From contig NZ_ANAH02000004.1 of assembly GCF_000335475.2 (NCBI RefSeq), positions 1-64,000 of the forward strand: a DNA stretch of 64,000 bases, written 5' to 3'. Positions within the stretch are counted from its first letter, which is position 1, and each line of letters starts with the position of its first letter. This DNA comes from Cystobacter fuscus DSM 2262 (GTDB lineage Bacteria > Myxococcota > Myxococcia > Myxococcales > Myxococcaceae). The notes under the pieces were generated by a model. It ran no database searches, was not told the DNA's origin, and was given only the letters and a program-made list of their open reading frames with translations. The translations under genes were made by a program, and so were the position numbers. Below, piece after piece: positions 27,027-36,236 of this stretch.

Positions 27027-28301
27027 ATGGCCCAAAAGACTTCCCTGCTCCAAATCCTGTCCAGTCCCCGCGCGTGGCTCCTCGTCGCGCTCGGCTTCGC
27101 CTCCGGGCTCCCGTTGCTGCTCGTGGGCGGGACGCTGTCGGCCTGGATGACGAACGAGGGCATCAACCTGAAGACGATCGGCGTCTTCACCCTGGTGGCC
27201 ACGCCCTACACCTTCAAGTTCCTCTGGGCGCCCTTCATGGACCGCTACGCCCTGCCCTTCCTCGGGCGCAGACGCGGGTGGATGCTGCTCACGCAGCTGG
27301 GGCTCATGGGCGCCATCGCTGCCATGGGACTGGTGAACCCCAAGGACTCGCCCGTGGCCATGGCGTGTCTGGCGCTGCTCGTGGCGTTCCTCTCCTCCAG
27401 CCAGGACGTGGTGTCGGACGCGTGGCGCACCGACACCCTCTCCGAGGCCGAGCGCGGCTTTGGCGTGGCCACCTTCGTCATGGGCTACCGCTTCGGGATG
27501 ATCGCCTCGGGGGCCGTGGCGCTCAGCCTCTCGCAGTTCATCGGCTGGCCGCGCACCTACTGGAGCATGGCGGCGCTCATGCTCGTGGGCGTCATCGCCA
27601 CGCTCGTCGCCCCCGAGCCCCAGGGCCAGCGCGCCCCGCGCACGCTCGCCGAGGCCGCCATCGTCCCCTTCGTCGACTACTTCCGCCGGGACGGGGCGCT
27701 GCTCGCGCTGCTCTTCCTCTTGCTCTACAAGCTCGGCGACGCCATCGCCGGGGGCATGACCACGCCCTTCTTCCTCAAGATGGGCTTCTCCAACCTGGAG
27801 GTGGGCACCATCAGCAAGGGCGTGGGCATGGCGGCCACCATCGTCGGGGCGCTCTTCGGCGGCGTGCTGCTCGCGCGCCTGGGCCTGCGCCGCAGCCTCT
27901 TCGTCTTCGGCGCCCTGCAGGCCGTCACCAACCTCACCTTCCTCGCGCTCGCGCTGGTGGGCAAGAACCACGCGGTGCTCGCGCTCGCCATCTGCACGGA
28001 CAACATCTGCGGCGGTATGGCCACCACGGCGTTCGGCGCCTTCACCATGTCGCTGTGCAACAAGCGCTTCAGCGCCACCCAGTTCGCCCTGCTCTCGGCG
28101 CTGGCCAACTTCGGCGGACGCATGCTCTCGGCCACCTCGGGCTACCTCGCCGAGGGCATCGGCTGGGCCGGCTTCTTCGGCCTCACCGTGGTGCTCGCCC
28201 TGCCCGCGCTCGTGCTGCTCGCCTTCCTCCCCGAGGGCATCGCCCTGCCCGTCGAGGAGCAGCCCCCCGCCTCGCCCCCCGCGCCCGCCACCGCCGCCTG
28301 A
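27027..28301 (+). CDS. AmpG-like MFS permease
   Basis: This roughly 424-residue inner-membrane transporter has about 12 hydrophobic segments of the major facilitator type. The AmpG-like subgroup is suggested by ASGLPLLLVGGTLSAWM at the first helix, FLWAPFMDRYALPFLGRRRG between helices 2 and 3, and SSSQDVVSDAWRTDTL, a loop typical of AmpG. AmpG imports anhydro-muropeptides for cell-wall recycling; related members carry other solutes. GGAG lies nine bases before the ATG at 27027. An earlier in-frame ATG at 27009 is less well placed. No beta-lactamase or amidase gene adjoins it. Confidence 0.82.
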   Translation: MAQKTSLLQILSSPRAWLLVALGFASGLPLLLVGGTLSAWMTNEGINLKTIGVFTLVATPYTFKFLWAPFMDRYALPFLGRRRGWMLLTQLGLMGAIAAMGLVNPKDSPVAMACLALLVAFLSSSQDVVSDAWRTDTLSEAERGFGVATFVMGYRFGMIASGAVALSLSQFIGWPRTYWSMAALMLVGVIATLVAPEPQGQRAPRTLAEAAIVPFVDYFRRDGALLALLFLLLYKLGDAIAGGMTTPFFLKMGFSNLEVGTISKGVGMAATIVGALFGGVLLARLGLRRSLFVFGALQAVTNLTFLALALVGKNHAVLALAICTDNICGGMATTAFGAFTMSLCNKRFSATQFALLSALANFGGRMLSATSGYLAEGIGWAGFFGLTVVLALPALVLLAFLPEGIALPVEEQPPASPPAPATAA

Positions 28302-28402
28302 CGCCCCGCACCACCGCCCGCCTGCCCCCCCAGCGGGCACGGCCGCCTGGTTGCTGAAGGGAAGGAGCCTGCCGAGGTTAGGGGGACGGAGGCACGACCA
28401 TC

Positions 28403-28714
28403 ATGGCGAAACGCGAGACGCAGGCTCCCCCGCAACAACCCGCCGAGGACATGTTCGGGCGCCCCATGAGCGCGAAGGACGAAGGCAAGCCCGACGCCGG
28501 GCGTGAGGCGCAAGGGGCCCACCAGCTCCCCGAGAAGGAGCGCCAGGCCCGGCCCGGCATGGAGGAGGAAGAGGAGGAAGCCGAGCGGGAGCGGGCCTGC
28601 GGCGGCGTGGGCGAGCTCCCCGATGGGGATGGGGTGCGCAGTGACCAGGGCACCAATCCGCTCCCCTCGAGCTACTGGTCGGCCTATGCGGATCAGAAGC
28701 CCGAGACGGACTGA
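28403..28714 (+). CDS. Small acidic hypothetical protein
   Basis: This 103-residue hydrophilic protein is rich in Glu, Pro and Gln, with an EEEEEEAERER stretch and no domain I recognise. GGAGG lies 12 bases before the ATG, a little far. It is likely a real small gene given its codon use and place between same-strand genes, but function is unknown. Confidence 0.5.
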   Translation: MAKRETQAPPQQPAEDMFGRPMSAKDEGKPDAGREAQGAHQLPEKERQARPGMEEEEEEAERERACGGVGELPDGDGVRSDQGTNPLPSSYWSAYADQKPETD

Positions 28715-28777
28715 GCCCTCCATCCCTCCGCGGGAAGTGGATTGACACACGCGCATGGCGGTCCATCCTCGCCGCCC

Positions 28778-29593
28778 ATGCGCGTTCATCATTTGAATGG
28801 CTCGACGCTGTGTCCGGTGGGCCGGAGCCTGCTCCTGGGAGACCCGAACGGGCGCCTGGTGTGCCACTGCCTGCTCATCGAGACGAGCGCGGGGCTGGTG
28901 CTGGTGGACACGGCCCTGGGGCTGGACGACCACCTCGCCGCGCCCTCCCACAAGAGCGTGCGTCGGGGCATGGGCCCCATGGGCCCGAGGTGGGATCCCG
29001 AGCAGACGATGGCGCGGCAGGTGGAGAAGCTCGGCTTCCGGCGCGAGGACGTGCGCCACATCGTGCTCACCCACCTGGACCTGGACCATGCCGGAGGCCT
29101 GCCGGACTTCCCCAAGGCACGGGTGCACGTGTACGCGACGGAGCACGCGGCGGCCCAGGCCAGGCACACCTTCAAGGAGCGCCAGCGCTACCAGAGCGTG
29201 CAGTGGGCCCATGGCCCCGACTGGAAGCTCCACGAGACGACCCGGGGCGAGCCGTGGTTCGGCTTCGAGTGCGTGCGTCAGCTCGAGGGCCTGCCGCCGG
29301 AGATCCTCCTCGTGCCCCTGGTGGGCCACACGCGCGGCCACTGCGCGGTGGCGGTGGACACGGGGGAGCGGTGGCTCCTGCACGCGGGCGACGCCTACTT
29401 CTTCCACGGGGAGATGGAGCCCGAGGATCGCTGCCCGCTCGGGCTGCGCCTGATGCAGAGCGCCCTCCACATGAAGGGCCCGGAGCGACTGCACAACCGC
29501 GAGCGGCTGCGCGAGCTGGTGCGCACCCGGTCGGACCGGGTGCGGGTGTTCTGCGCCCACGACGAGAAGGAGTGGCGCGCCCTGGCCGGGTAG
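28778..29593 (+). CDS. Metallo-beta-lactamase-fold hydrolase
   Basis: This 271-residue protein has the metallo-beta-lactamase metal site: THLDLDHAGG (HxDxDH, about 100-109), VPLVGHTRGHCAV (His about 185) and LHAGDAYFFHGE (Asp). The HTRGH form and DTALGLDDHL opening resemble lactonase and glyoxalase II-like subgroups. The substrate is not determined; AHL lactonase-like activity is one possibility. The start at MRVHHLNG was chosen because the fold begins right after it. Confidence 0.85.
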   Translation: MRVHHLNGSTLCPVGRSLLLGDPNGRLVCHCLLIETSAGLVLVDTALGLDDHLAAPSHKSVRRGMGPMGPRWDPEQTMARQVEKLGFRREDVRHIVLTHLDLDHAGGLPDFPKARVHVYATEHAAAQARHTFKERQRYQSVQWAHGPDWKLHETTRGEPWFGFECVRQLEGLPPEILLVPLVGHTRGHCAVAVDTGERWLLHAGDAYFFHGEMEPEDRCPLGLRLMQSALHMKGPERLHNRERLRELVRTRSDRVRVFCAHDEKEWRALAG

Positions 29594-29596
29594 GCG

Positions 29597-29815
29597 CTAC
29601 TTCTTCTTCGGCGGCGCGAAGCGCTCCAGGCTGGCCGCGAAGCTCTTGCGGTTCGGATTGAGCGAGGCGTTCATCCCCCGCTGCTCACGCACCTGCTGGA
29701 TGGGGGACTCGGGAGCGCCCTCCTGGGACTCCTTGTCGAACTGCTCCTGGCCGCTGTTCACCCGGCGCAGTGGCTGCGAGCCGTAGACGCGCCGATTGGG
29801 ATCCCTGCCCGCCAT
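29597..29815 (-). CDS. Small conserved-looking hypothetical protein
   Basis: This 72-residue basic protein begins MAGRDPNRRVYGSQPLRRV and ends in KKK. GGAGG stands six bases before the ATG, which strongly supports this start. No domain, signal peptide or membrane segment is present. It is convergent with the hydrolase gene (3-base gap). Confidence 0.6.
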   Translation of the reverse strand: MAGRDPNRRVYGSQPLRRVNSGQEQFDKESQEGAPESPIQQVREQRGMNASLNPNRKSFAASLERFAPPKKK

Positions 29816-29993
29816 GGGCGACCTCCAGGTAAGGGGTTTCCGGAGAGCATAAGCCGGACTTCCCACCCCTTGCACCGCGCACCCACCTGTTTTCCCCTCG
29901 CCCGCCTTCCGGGCGGGCACCCTCTTGCCCCCGGGATGTTTCCGAGCGATCAAACCGCCACCGGATTACCCTGCACGGGTCCGCCCCTCCCCC

Positions 29994-31928
29994 ATGTCTT
30001 CCTCGTCGACCGCACCGCTCGCCCCCGAGACGGCTCTGCTCCGCGTCCCTCCTCCTCCCGAGGAGACGCCCCTCCGGCGCGCGGAGCTGCGCCTGCAAGA
30101 ACTCCTCGCGGAGATCGACGCCCTGGACGCGGAGATCGACGCGCTCGGGGGAGAACTGCAGCGCTTCGCCCGGGCCTACGAGGACACCCTCTCCGCCGCC
30201 TCCGAGACGGTGAGCCGCTCCGAGCGGCTCCTGCGTCGGCTGCGCAACCTCCAGGACGCCACCAGCGCCCTCATCCGCCTGCTGGAGCAGCCCCCACAAC
30301 CTCCCCCCTCGGACGCGCGGCACGCCCCCGCTCCCACCTCGCCGCGCGTGTCCACCCCTCCCCCGATCGAGGACGAGGACGAGGACCCGGAGGACTTCGA
30401 CGACGAGGACGAGGACGACGCCCTCCCCGAGGGCGAGCGCTCCGCCGGGGCGAGCGAAGGGGCCGAGGAAGAAGCCGTGGATATCAAGCGGCTGCGGCGC
30501 CGCCTGGCGCGGCTGCTGCACCCGGACCTCGCGCAGACGGACGAGGAGCGCGAGCGGCTGGACGGGCTCATGGCGCGCGTCAACGCGGCGTACTCGGCGG
30601 GGGATCGCACCACGCTGGAGCTGATCGCCGCGCGCGTGGGGGCGGGCGAGCCCGAGGACACGCTCACCGAGGACGCGCGGCTGGCGCACCTCGAGCGGCG
30701 CATCCAGGTGCTCTCCACGGCGGCCCAATCCCTGCGCGAGCAGCGCGAGCGCCTGCGCTCCACCGCTACCGCGCGCCTGTACGAGGAGTCCCTGCGCCGC
30801 GAGGCCGAGGGCCGGGACTACCTCGCGGAGACGCGCGCCGAGATGGAGGAGGAAGTCCAGGAGCTCGCGCGGGATGCCCGCGCCCGACTGCGTCAGCTCG
30901 AGCGCGCCGCGCGCGCCCTGACATCCCTGAGGAACAAGCGCATGAACACGCTCATCAAGAGCGGCAAGGCCCGCAAGCTGCGCGTCTTCGATCCGGTGCT
31001 GGAGAGCCCCCTGGTGCGCCAGGGCGTGCTGCGCCTGGAGCGGCAGCGGGCCACTCCCGCCGCGAGGGAGCTCGCCCGCTGGCTGGAGGACGCCGTCACC
31101 CAGGAGCCCTGGCAGGTGTCCCTCACCCTCATGGCCTTCTTCGCCGAGACGGCGGGCCGTGCCCCTCCGGGACTCGACACCAGCGACGCCTGGGCCGAGC
31201 GCTATGAGCTCCTGCGCGAGCTCGACATGCCGGAGGCGCCCCCGTTCGACGAGGCCCTCACGCGGCTGCCGCGCCACCTGGAGCCAGGCCTCCGGGTGAT
31301 GAAGAAGAAGAAAGAGGTGCACTTCGGCCTGCAACTGCGCGAGACCGAGCTGCTCGCCGCCGTGCCGCTCGCGCTCCAGCGGGCGGACGTGGCCGAGCGG
31401 GGCCGCTCGGTGCTGGCGGTGATCGGCCCGCAGGAGCAGTGCAAGCGCTGTGGCGAGGAGGTGCTCTTGCAGCACCTGATGCGCACGCGCGGGCTCGACG
31501 AGCGCCATGGCCAGCTCTGCCCGCTGTGCGCCCATCCGCAGAAGAGCTACTGGCTCTACAGCCGCACCGAGGGCCAGGAGGCGCTCCTGCCCCACGCGCT
31601 GCGGCTGGGCACGGTGGTGGAGCAGGCGGTGCGGCTGGCGCGCACGAGCGTGAGCTTCCAGATGCTGCCCGAGGAGCGCGAGGCGCTCACGGCGGCGCAG
31701 TTGCGCCAGCGCTTCGTGGACCTTTACCTGCAACCCTACGGCGTCGAGCTGGCCCCCGAGCACGTGCGGCTCGTGCAGGCGGGACAGGTGCTCGAGGACG
31801 AGGCGCGCGTGGACCGGGGCGCCGTCACCCTGAAGCTCGCCCCCGAGGCGGGCCAGGGCGAGGCGCAACTGTTGGAGCTGTTGCGCTCGCGCATCGAGCG
31901 GCGCTTCCGGCCCGACACGGCCCGGTAG
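29994..31928 (+). CDS. Divergent J-domain-like, coiled-coil, zinc-cluster protein
   Basis: This 644-residue cytoplasmic protein has an N-terminal coiled coil (about 30-100), an acidic linker (EDEDEDPEDFDDEDEDD), and a region like the DnaJ helix II-III with the key HPD intact (RRLARLLHPDLAQTDEERE then MARVNAAYSAGD, about 165-205). A long charged coiled coil follows, and near 480-525 two CxxC pairs (CKRC ... CPLC) could bind zinc. Myxobacteria carry other coiled-coil J-like proteins of unknown role. HPD retention suggests it can stimulate an Hsp70; the rest is unrecognised. Confidence 0.7.
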   Translation: MSSSSTAPLAPETALLRVPPPPEETPLRRAELRLQELLAEIDALDAEIDALGGELQRFARAYEDTLSAASETVSRSERLLRRLRNLQDATSALIRLLEQPPQPPPSDARHAPAPTSPRVSTPPPIEDEDEDPEDFDDEDEDDALPEGERSAGASEGAEEEAVDIKRLRRRLARLLHPDLAQTDEERERLDGLMARVNAAYSAGDRTTLELIAARVGAGEPEDTLTEDARLAHLERRIQVLSTAAQSLREQRERLRSTATARLYEESLRREAEGRDYLAETRAEMEEEVQELARDARARLRQLERAARALTSLRNKRMNTLIKSGKARKLRVFDPVLESPLVRQGVLRLERQRATPAARELARWLEDAVTQEPWQVSLTLMAFFAETAGRAPPGLDTSDAWAERYELLRELDMPEAPPFDEALTRLPRHLEPGLRVMKKKKEVHFGLQLRETELLAAVPLALQRADVAERGRSVLAVIGPQEQCKRCGEEVLLQHLMRTRGLDERHGQLCPLCAHPQKSYWLYSRTEGQEALLPHALRLGTVVEQAVRLARTSVSFQMLPEEREALTAAQLRQRFVDLYLQPYGVELAPEHVRLVQAGQVLEDEARVDRGAVTLKLAPEAGQGEAQLLELLRSRIERRFRPDTAR

Positions 31929-31934
31929 CACGCG

Positions 31935-32552
31935 CTACTGCTGCCGGCCCTCGATGGCGCACAGGAGCACGGCCGTCGCGATGCCCAGGCGGCGATCCAA
32001 CCGGCCCGAGCGGTCCATCCCGAAGTCGAGCGAGATGCGCTGGATGAAGGGGTTGAAGTGCTGGCGGAAGGAGAACACGGGCTCGTTGTTCACCGTGGCG
32101 GTGAAGGTCTGCGGCACGAGGTTGGAGAGCAAGCGGCGCACCAGGGCCAGCATCATGCTGTCCTCCTGGATGAGGCCCACCTCCTGGTCGTTCCTGTCGA
32201 GGACGAGCCACTCGTCGCGCAGGATGGACTTGAGCCCCTTGCGGCGCAGCGCGCCCAGCTTCTCGCCCGTCTTCGCGTCGGTGACGTCGTACGTGGCGCC
32301 AAAGTCGAGGATGCTGCGCGCCTTGATGGTGAGCACCTCCTCGTTCATGTCCTCGTTGGTGAAGACGCGGATGTCCTCCTTCAACTTGAAGGCCTTGAGC
32401 TTCGAGTAGAAGAGGACCTGGCCCGCCTCGTCGTAGATGTGGAAGGCGTCGCCGAAGATCTTGAAGAACTTGCGGCGGATGACGTAGCGGCTCTGGCCGA
32501 AGCGGCCGGAGGCCAACTCACTGCTCGGACGGGTCTGAAGCGCGGTGCTCAT
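31935..32552 (-). CDS. LURP-one/scramblase-like (tubby-fold) protein
   Basis: This 205-residue protein has the repeated strand pattern of LURP-one-related proteins: YVIRRKFFKIFGDAFHIYDE, VLFYSKLKAFKLKEDIRV, GATYDVTDAKTGEKLGALRR and LVLDRNDQEVGLIQED. The C-terminal LDRRLGIATAVLLCAI is the hydrophobic helix that fills the tubby-like barrel. The family's biochemical role in bacteria is unknown; membrane lipid binding is suspected. The start at 32552 is preceded by AGGGGGG. Confidence 0.75.
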   Translation of the reverse strand: MSTALQTRPSSELASGRFGQSRYVIRRKFFKIFGDAFHIYDEAGQVLFYSKLKAFKLKEDIRVFTNEDMNEEVLTIKARSILDFGATYDVTDAKTGEKLGALRRKGLKSILRDEWLVLDRNDQEVGLIQEDSMMLALVRRLLSNLVPQTFTATVNNEPVFSFRQHFNPFIQRISLDFGMDRSGRLDRRLGIATAVLLCAIEGRQQ

Positions 32553-32628
32553 ATGGTAATGCCCCCCTGAGGGTCCAAACACATGGACCCCCTCTATAGC
32601 GTACCTGAGCAAGGAGTCCGACCCCACC

Positions 32629-33150
32629 ATGACCGCCCTGTCACTGTTGTGCCTCACGCTGTTGAGCGCCCCCCCGAACACGGGAGCGAAGCCCTCGGCG
32701 GCGCGCCCAGCCGAAGTGTCGGCCACGGCCACGGTGAACGCGGTGCTGGATGACTGGCACCGGGCGGCGGCCCAGGCGGACGAGGCGCGCTACTTCGCCC
32801 ACTTCACCCCGGATGCCATCTACCTGGGCACAGACGCCACCGAGCGCTGGACCCGGGACGAGTTCCGCGCCTGGGCCCATCCCTACTTCGCCAAGGGCAA
32901 GGCGTGGAACTTCACGCCCTCGTCGCGGCACGTGAGCCTGTCCAAGGACGGCTCCATGGCGTGGTTCGACGAGGTGCTCGCGACGCCCAACCTGGGGCCC
33001 TCGCGCGGCTCGGGGGTGCTGGTGAAGGAGGGGGGGACGTGGAAGATCGCCCAGTACAACCTCTCCGTCCCCATCCCCAACGACGTGCTCGATGACGTCA
33101 AGGCACGCATCGAGGCGTACGAGAAGACCAAGGCGAAGCCGGGCAAGTAG
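32629..33150 (+). CDS. Exported SnoaL/NTF2-like protein
   Basis: This 173-residue protein has a short hydrophobic N-terminus, probably a signal sequence (MTALSLLCLTLLSAPP). An NTF2-like fold follows (about 35-150: VNAVLDDWHRAAAQADEARY, HFTPDAIYLGTDATERW, DGSMAWFDEVL and WKIAQYNLSVPI). This matches the SnoaL-like_3 group, often annotated as nuclear transport factor 2 family. No catalytic residues can be assigned. It is divergent from the LURP-one-like gene. Confidence 0.78.
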   Translation: MTALSLLCLTLLSAPPNTGAKPSAARPAEVSATATVNAVLDDWHRAAAQADEARYFAHFTPDAIYLGTDATERWTRDEFRAWAHPYFAKGKAWNFTPSSRHVSLSKDGSMAWFDEVLATPNLGPSRGSGVLVKEGGTWKIAQYNLSVPIPNDVLDDVKARIEAYEKTKAKPGK

Positions 33151-33172
33151 CCTCTCCCCGGCACGGGCCCGC

Positions 33173-34078
33173 TCAGTCGTCGACGGGATCCGGGTAGACC
33201 TCTTCCTCTTCCTCCTCGTGGCGGGGGTGCTTGCCCCGGTGAGGGGGAGGAGGAGGCTCGGAGGCCGAGTCGGGCGCCACCACGTACCACTGCCGGCCCT
33301 GCTGCACGCGCTTGAGCAGGCCATCGTGCTCCATGGCCGCGAGCAGCTTGGCGAAGGTGGAGAAGCCGTGGTCGCGCTCGTCGAAGTCCGGCTCCTTGCG
33401 CACGATGGCTTCCTTGATGAGGGACGGATTGACCGAGCCCGTGGCGCGCGAGAGCAGTCGCTGCACCACCTCCAGGGCGATCTCCGGCACCTCGGCCTTG
33501 CCCTTGGACGAGGTGGCGGGCGCGGACTCCTTGCCGTGCTTGCGGCCCTTGCCCCCCTCCTCCGAGCGCTTGTCCTTCTTGTCCTCGCGCCGATCGTCCT
33601 TCTTCTCGTCCTTCTCCTTGTGGCGCGGACGCAGGTAGATGAACTCGTCGCAAGCCTTCACGAACAGGGGGCTGGTCGCCTCCTTCACGCCCAGCCCGAT
33701 GAGGGTGCGGCCGTTCTCGCGCAGCTTGTAGGCCAGGGGGCAGAAGTCGCTGTCGCCCGAGGCGATGGCGAAGGTGTCGATGTGCTCGCGCGCGTAGCAC
33801 AGCTCCAGCGCGTCGATGACCATGCGCATGTCCGCGCCGTTCTTCCCCGAGCGCGTGGAGGGGGGCACGTCGATGAGCTCGACGCCGAAGCCGTGCAGGT
33901 TGCCCTTGGCCTCCTTGAAGCGCGACCAGTCGCAGTAGGCGCGGCGGAACACCACCTTGCCGCGCTCCAGCAGGCGATCCATGGCCGGCTGCAAGTCGAA
34001 ACTGTTGGGGGAGATCCCGGTGTTGGTGACCAGGTTCTCGAAGTCGAGGAACAGCGCGATGCGGTGCTCGTTGTCCAA
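33173..34078 (-). CDS. NYN-domain protein with OST-HTH/LOTUS domain
   Basis: This 301-residue protein has an N-terminal NYN (PIN-like, LabA/DUF88) domain with the acidic metal-site residues in ALFLDFENLV, NGADMRMVIDAL and ASGDSDFCPLA. A Lys/Glu/Arg linker (about 155-195) leads to a C-terminal winged-helix of OST-HTH/LOTUS type (LLSRATGSVNPSLIKEAI to LLKRVQQGRQWYVV). The combination suggests RNA binding or RNA cleavage. The start is TTG at 34078 with TGAGG upstream; no ATG or GTG is available before the NYN motif. The gene starts seven bases after the aminotransferase stop, so the two are probably co-transcribed. Confidence 0.88.
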   Translation of the reverse strand: MDNEHRIALFLDFENLVTNTGISPNSFDLQPAMDRLLERGKVVFRRAYCDWSRFKEAKGNLHGFGVELIDVPPSTRSGKNGADMRMVIDALELCYAREHIDTFAIASGDSDFCPLAYKLRENGRTLIGLGVKEATSPLFVKACDEFIYLRPRHKEKDEKKDDRREDKKDKRSEEGGKGRKHGKESAPATSSKGKAEVPEIALEVVQRLLSRATGSVNPSLIKEAIVRKEPDFDERDHGFSTFAKLLAAMEHDGLLKRVQQGRQWYVVAPDSASEPPPPPHRGKHPRHEEEEEEVYPDPVDD

Positions 34079-34085
34079 ATACGCC

Positions 34086-35210
34086 TCAGCGTTGGAAGAA
34101 GGTGCTGCAGAAGCGCTCGAGTCTCACGAGCGCTTCGGGGAGGTTCGTGCGGCCCAGCCCCAGCCGGAAATGATTGCCCGGGAAGTCATACACGTCTCCT
34201 GGCAGGAGCAACACGCCTTCCTGCTCCACCAGTCGCTCGCAGAACGCCGCCACGGGGACGTCACTCTTCAGTCGGGGAAACGCCACGCTGCCCGCCCGGG
34301 GGCGCACCCAGGTGAAATGCTCCGCGTGCCGGGTGAAGAAATCATCCATCCGCGCCAGGTTGTCCGAGACGATCGCCCGGCTGCGAGCGAGCACCCGCTC
34401 GCGCGCCCGGAGTGCCACCAGCGCCAGCACCTCGCTCGGCGCCGAGTTGCTGATGGTGGTGTAATCCTTGTACGCCGCGCACCGGGAGAGAATTCCCGCG
34501 TCCCGGCACGCCAGCCACCCCACGCGCAGGCCCGCGAGCCCGTAGCTCTTGGACATCACCCCCAGGCTCACCCCCCGAGCGGACAGCTCCACGGCCGCGG
34601 GCAGGGTGTCACGCGCGTCGTACTCCATGAGCCGGTAGACCTCGTCGGACAGCACGTACACGCCCCGCGCCTCGGCGAGCGCCAGCAGCTCCCGCCACGT
34701 GTCCGCGTCCGGCAGCGCCCCCGTGGGGTTGTGCGGGAAGTTGACCACGAGCAGCTTCGTGTCCGGCCGCAGCGCGCGCTCCAGCTCGGCCAGGTCCAGC
34801 CGCCAGCCGTCCTCCTCGCGCAGCCGCAGCAGCGTCACGTCCGCTCCCGTGGCCCGGGCCACCTCGTACAACGACTGGTAGCCCGGCCACGTCACCACCG
34901 CGTGGTCCCCCGCCCCCAACAGCACGTTCACCAGGATGAAGATCGCCTCCTGCGCGCCCGCGAACGTCAGCACCTGATCAGGCCGCACCCCGGGGTAGAG
35001 CCCCGAGATCTCCTCGCGCAGCGCCGGCAGCCCCGGCGTCTCGGTGTAGCCCAGCGTCAACTGCTCCCAGCGCTCGCGGGCGTCCGCGTCCGCCAGCGCG
35101 AGCAGCTCGCTCATCCTCCACCCCTCGATGTCCGAGGAGCACAGCAGGTAGGGCGCGCGGAACTCCCACGTCGCGAAGTACCGCTCCAACTTGAACTCGG
35201 GAATGCGCAT
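34086..35210 (-). CDS. PLP-dependent aminotransferase, class I/II
   Basis: This 374-residue fold-type I enzyme has a pyridoxal-phosphate lysine in VMSKSYGLAGLRVGW (about 228-242), the NFPHNPTGALPD motif and the GAQEAIFILVNVLL helix that binds phosphate. The N-terminus (FKLERYFATWEFRAPYLLCS) resembles capreomycidine synthase-like aminotransferases, but the substrate is not known. Length is usual for the family. It is upstream in the same operon as the NYN/OST-HTH gene; the functional link is unclear. Confidence 0.88.
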   Translation of the reverse strand: MRIPEFKLERYFATWEFRAPYLLCSSDIEGWRMSELLALADADARERWEQLTLGYTETPGLPALREEISGLYPGVRPDQVLTFAGAQEAIFILVNVLLGAGDHAVVTWPGYQSLYEVARATGADVTLLRLREEDGWRLDLAELERALRPDTKLLVVNFPHNPTGALPDADTWRELLALAEARGVYVLSDEVYRLMEYDARDTLPAAVELSARGVSLGVMSKSYGLAGLRVGWLACRDAGILSRCAAYKDYTTISNSAPSEVLALVALRARERVLARSRAIVSDNLARMDDFFTRHAEHFTWVRPRAGSVAFPRLKSDVPVAAFCERLVEQEGVLLLPGDVYDFPGNHFRLGLGRTNLPEALVRLERFCSTFFQR

Positions 35211-35380
35211 ACCCCCCCGTGTTAGCGCGCTCCGGGTTCTCGATGAACGAGAAGATGTTTCTCATCATCTGGAGGAGGCATCTGGAGGAGGCATCGCGCC
35301 CCGCCCCCAGGTATGCGACACTCGGGCTCCCTACCGCTTCACCGACGTCTCCCGCCCCCCCGAGAGAGAGGACCTTCATC

Positions 35381-36007
35381 ATGGGCAACTACCGAATCCG
35401 CTCCGGCGACACCCTGAGCAGCATCGCGCAGCGCTACAACACCAGCGTTGACGCCTTGATGAAGGCCAACACGCAGATCAAGGACGCCAACGTCATCCTC
35501 GCGGATGACAAGCTCAACATCCCGGGCGCCAAGGACGAGTTCGTGGAAGGCGGGGGCACTCCGGGCGGCCTCCCTCCGCCCGGCCAGCAGTTGCACACGG
35601 CGGGTCCCGAGTCGGTGGAGGGCCCCGCGGAAATCGGCGAGATGCCCGAGGGCCAGGTGGGCGATTGGATCCGCCAGGCGACGGAGAAGCTCAAGGCGGC
35701 GGGCGTGCCCGTGGAGAAGATGAACCCCCAGGACATCGCGAAAATCATCCAGCACGAGTCCAGCGGCAATCCCAACGCCATCAACCTCTGGGATGACAAC
35801 GCCAAGCGCGGCACCCCGTCCATCGGCCTGATGCAGACCATCCAGCCGACGTTCGACGCGTACAAGCTGCCCGGCCACGACAACATCCGCGACCCCGTGG
35901 ACAACATCATCGCGGCGGTGCGCTACTCCATCGACCGCTACGGCTCGGTGTCCAACGTGCCCGGCCTCCAGTCCATGAACGGCGGCGGCGGCTACGTCGG
36001 CTACTGA
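35381..36007 (+). CDS. LysM-lytic transglycosylase (SLT-type)
   Basis: This 208-residue protein starts directly with a LysM peptidoglycan-binding domain (YRIRSGDTLSSIAQRYNTSV, residues 4-50). A Gly/Pro linker leads to a lysozyme-like transglycosylase domain with a candidate catalytic Glu in KIIQHESSGNPNAIN and the GLMQTIQPTFDAY block. It should cleave glycan strands. There is no signal peptide: the first residues are MGNYRIRSGDT. Export would need a holin, lysis or a dedicated system. It closely resembles, in start and LysM, the GH19 enzyme at 46394. GAGAGG precedes the ATG. Confidence 0.88.
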   Translation: MGNYRIRSGDTLSSIAQRYNTSVDALMKANTQIKDANVILADDKLNIPGAKDEFVEGGGTPGGLPPPGQQLHTAGPESVEGPAEIGEMPEGQVGDWIRQATEKLKAAGVPVEKMNPQDIAKIIQHESSGNPNAINLWDDNAKRGTPSIGLMQTIQPTFDAYKLPGHDNIRDPVDNIIAAVRYSIDRYGSVSNVPGLQSMNGGGGYVGY

Positions 36008-36236
36008 GCCGCCGCGAGCGCCCTCCCTCCCGAGTGGAGGGCTCGGCCCGCTGGTTGGCACGTCAAGTTCACCACCTCCCGCGCCCTCTGCGTTGGCCCT
36101 TTCGCATGGGGTGCGAGTTGGTGCTACTATATCCTCCATCGTGTTCCTTTTATTAGATTCACCCTTGGTTCCCCACAGACCGCCCCTCCTCTCGAGCCCG
36201 GGGGCCAGCCGCCTCCCGCCGGGGGGAGACCTCGTC

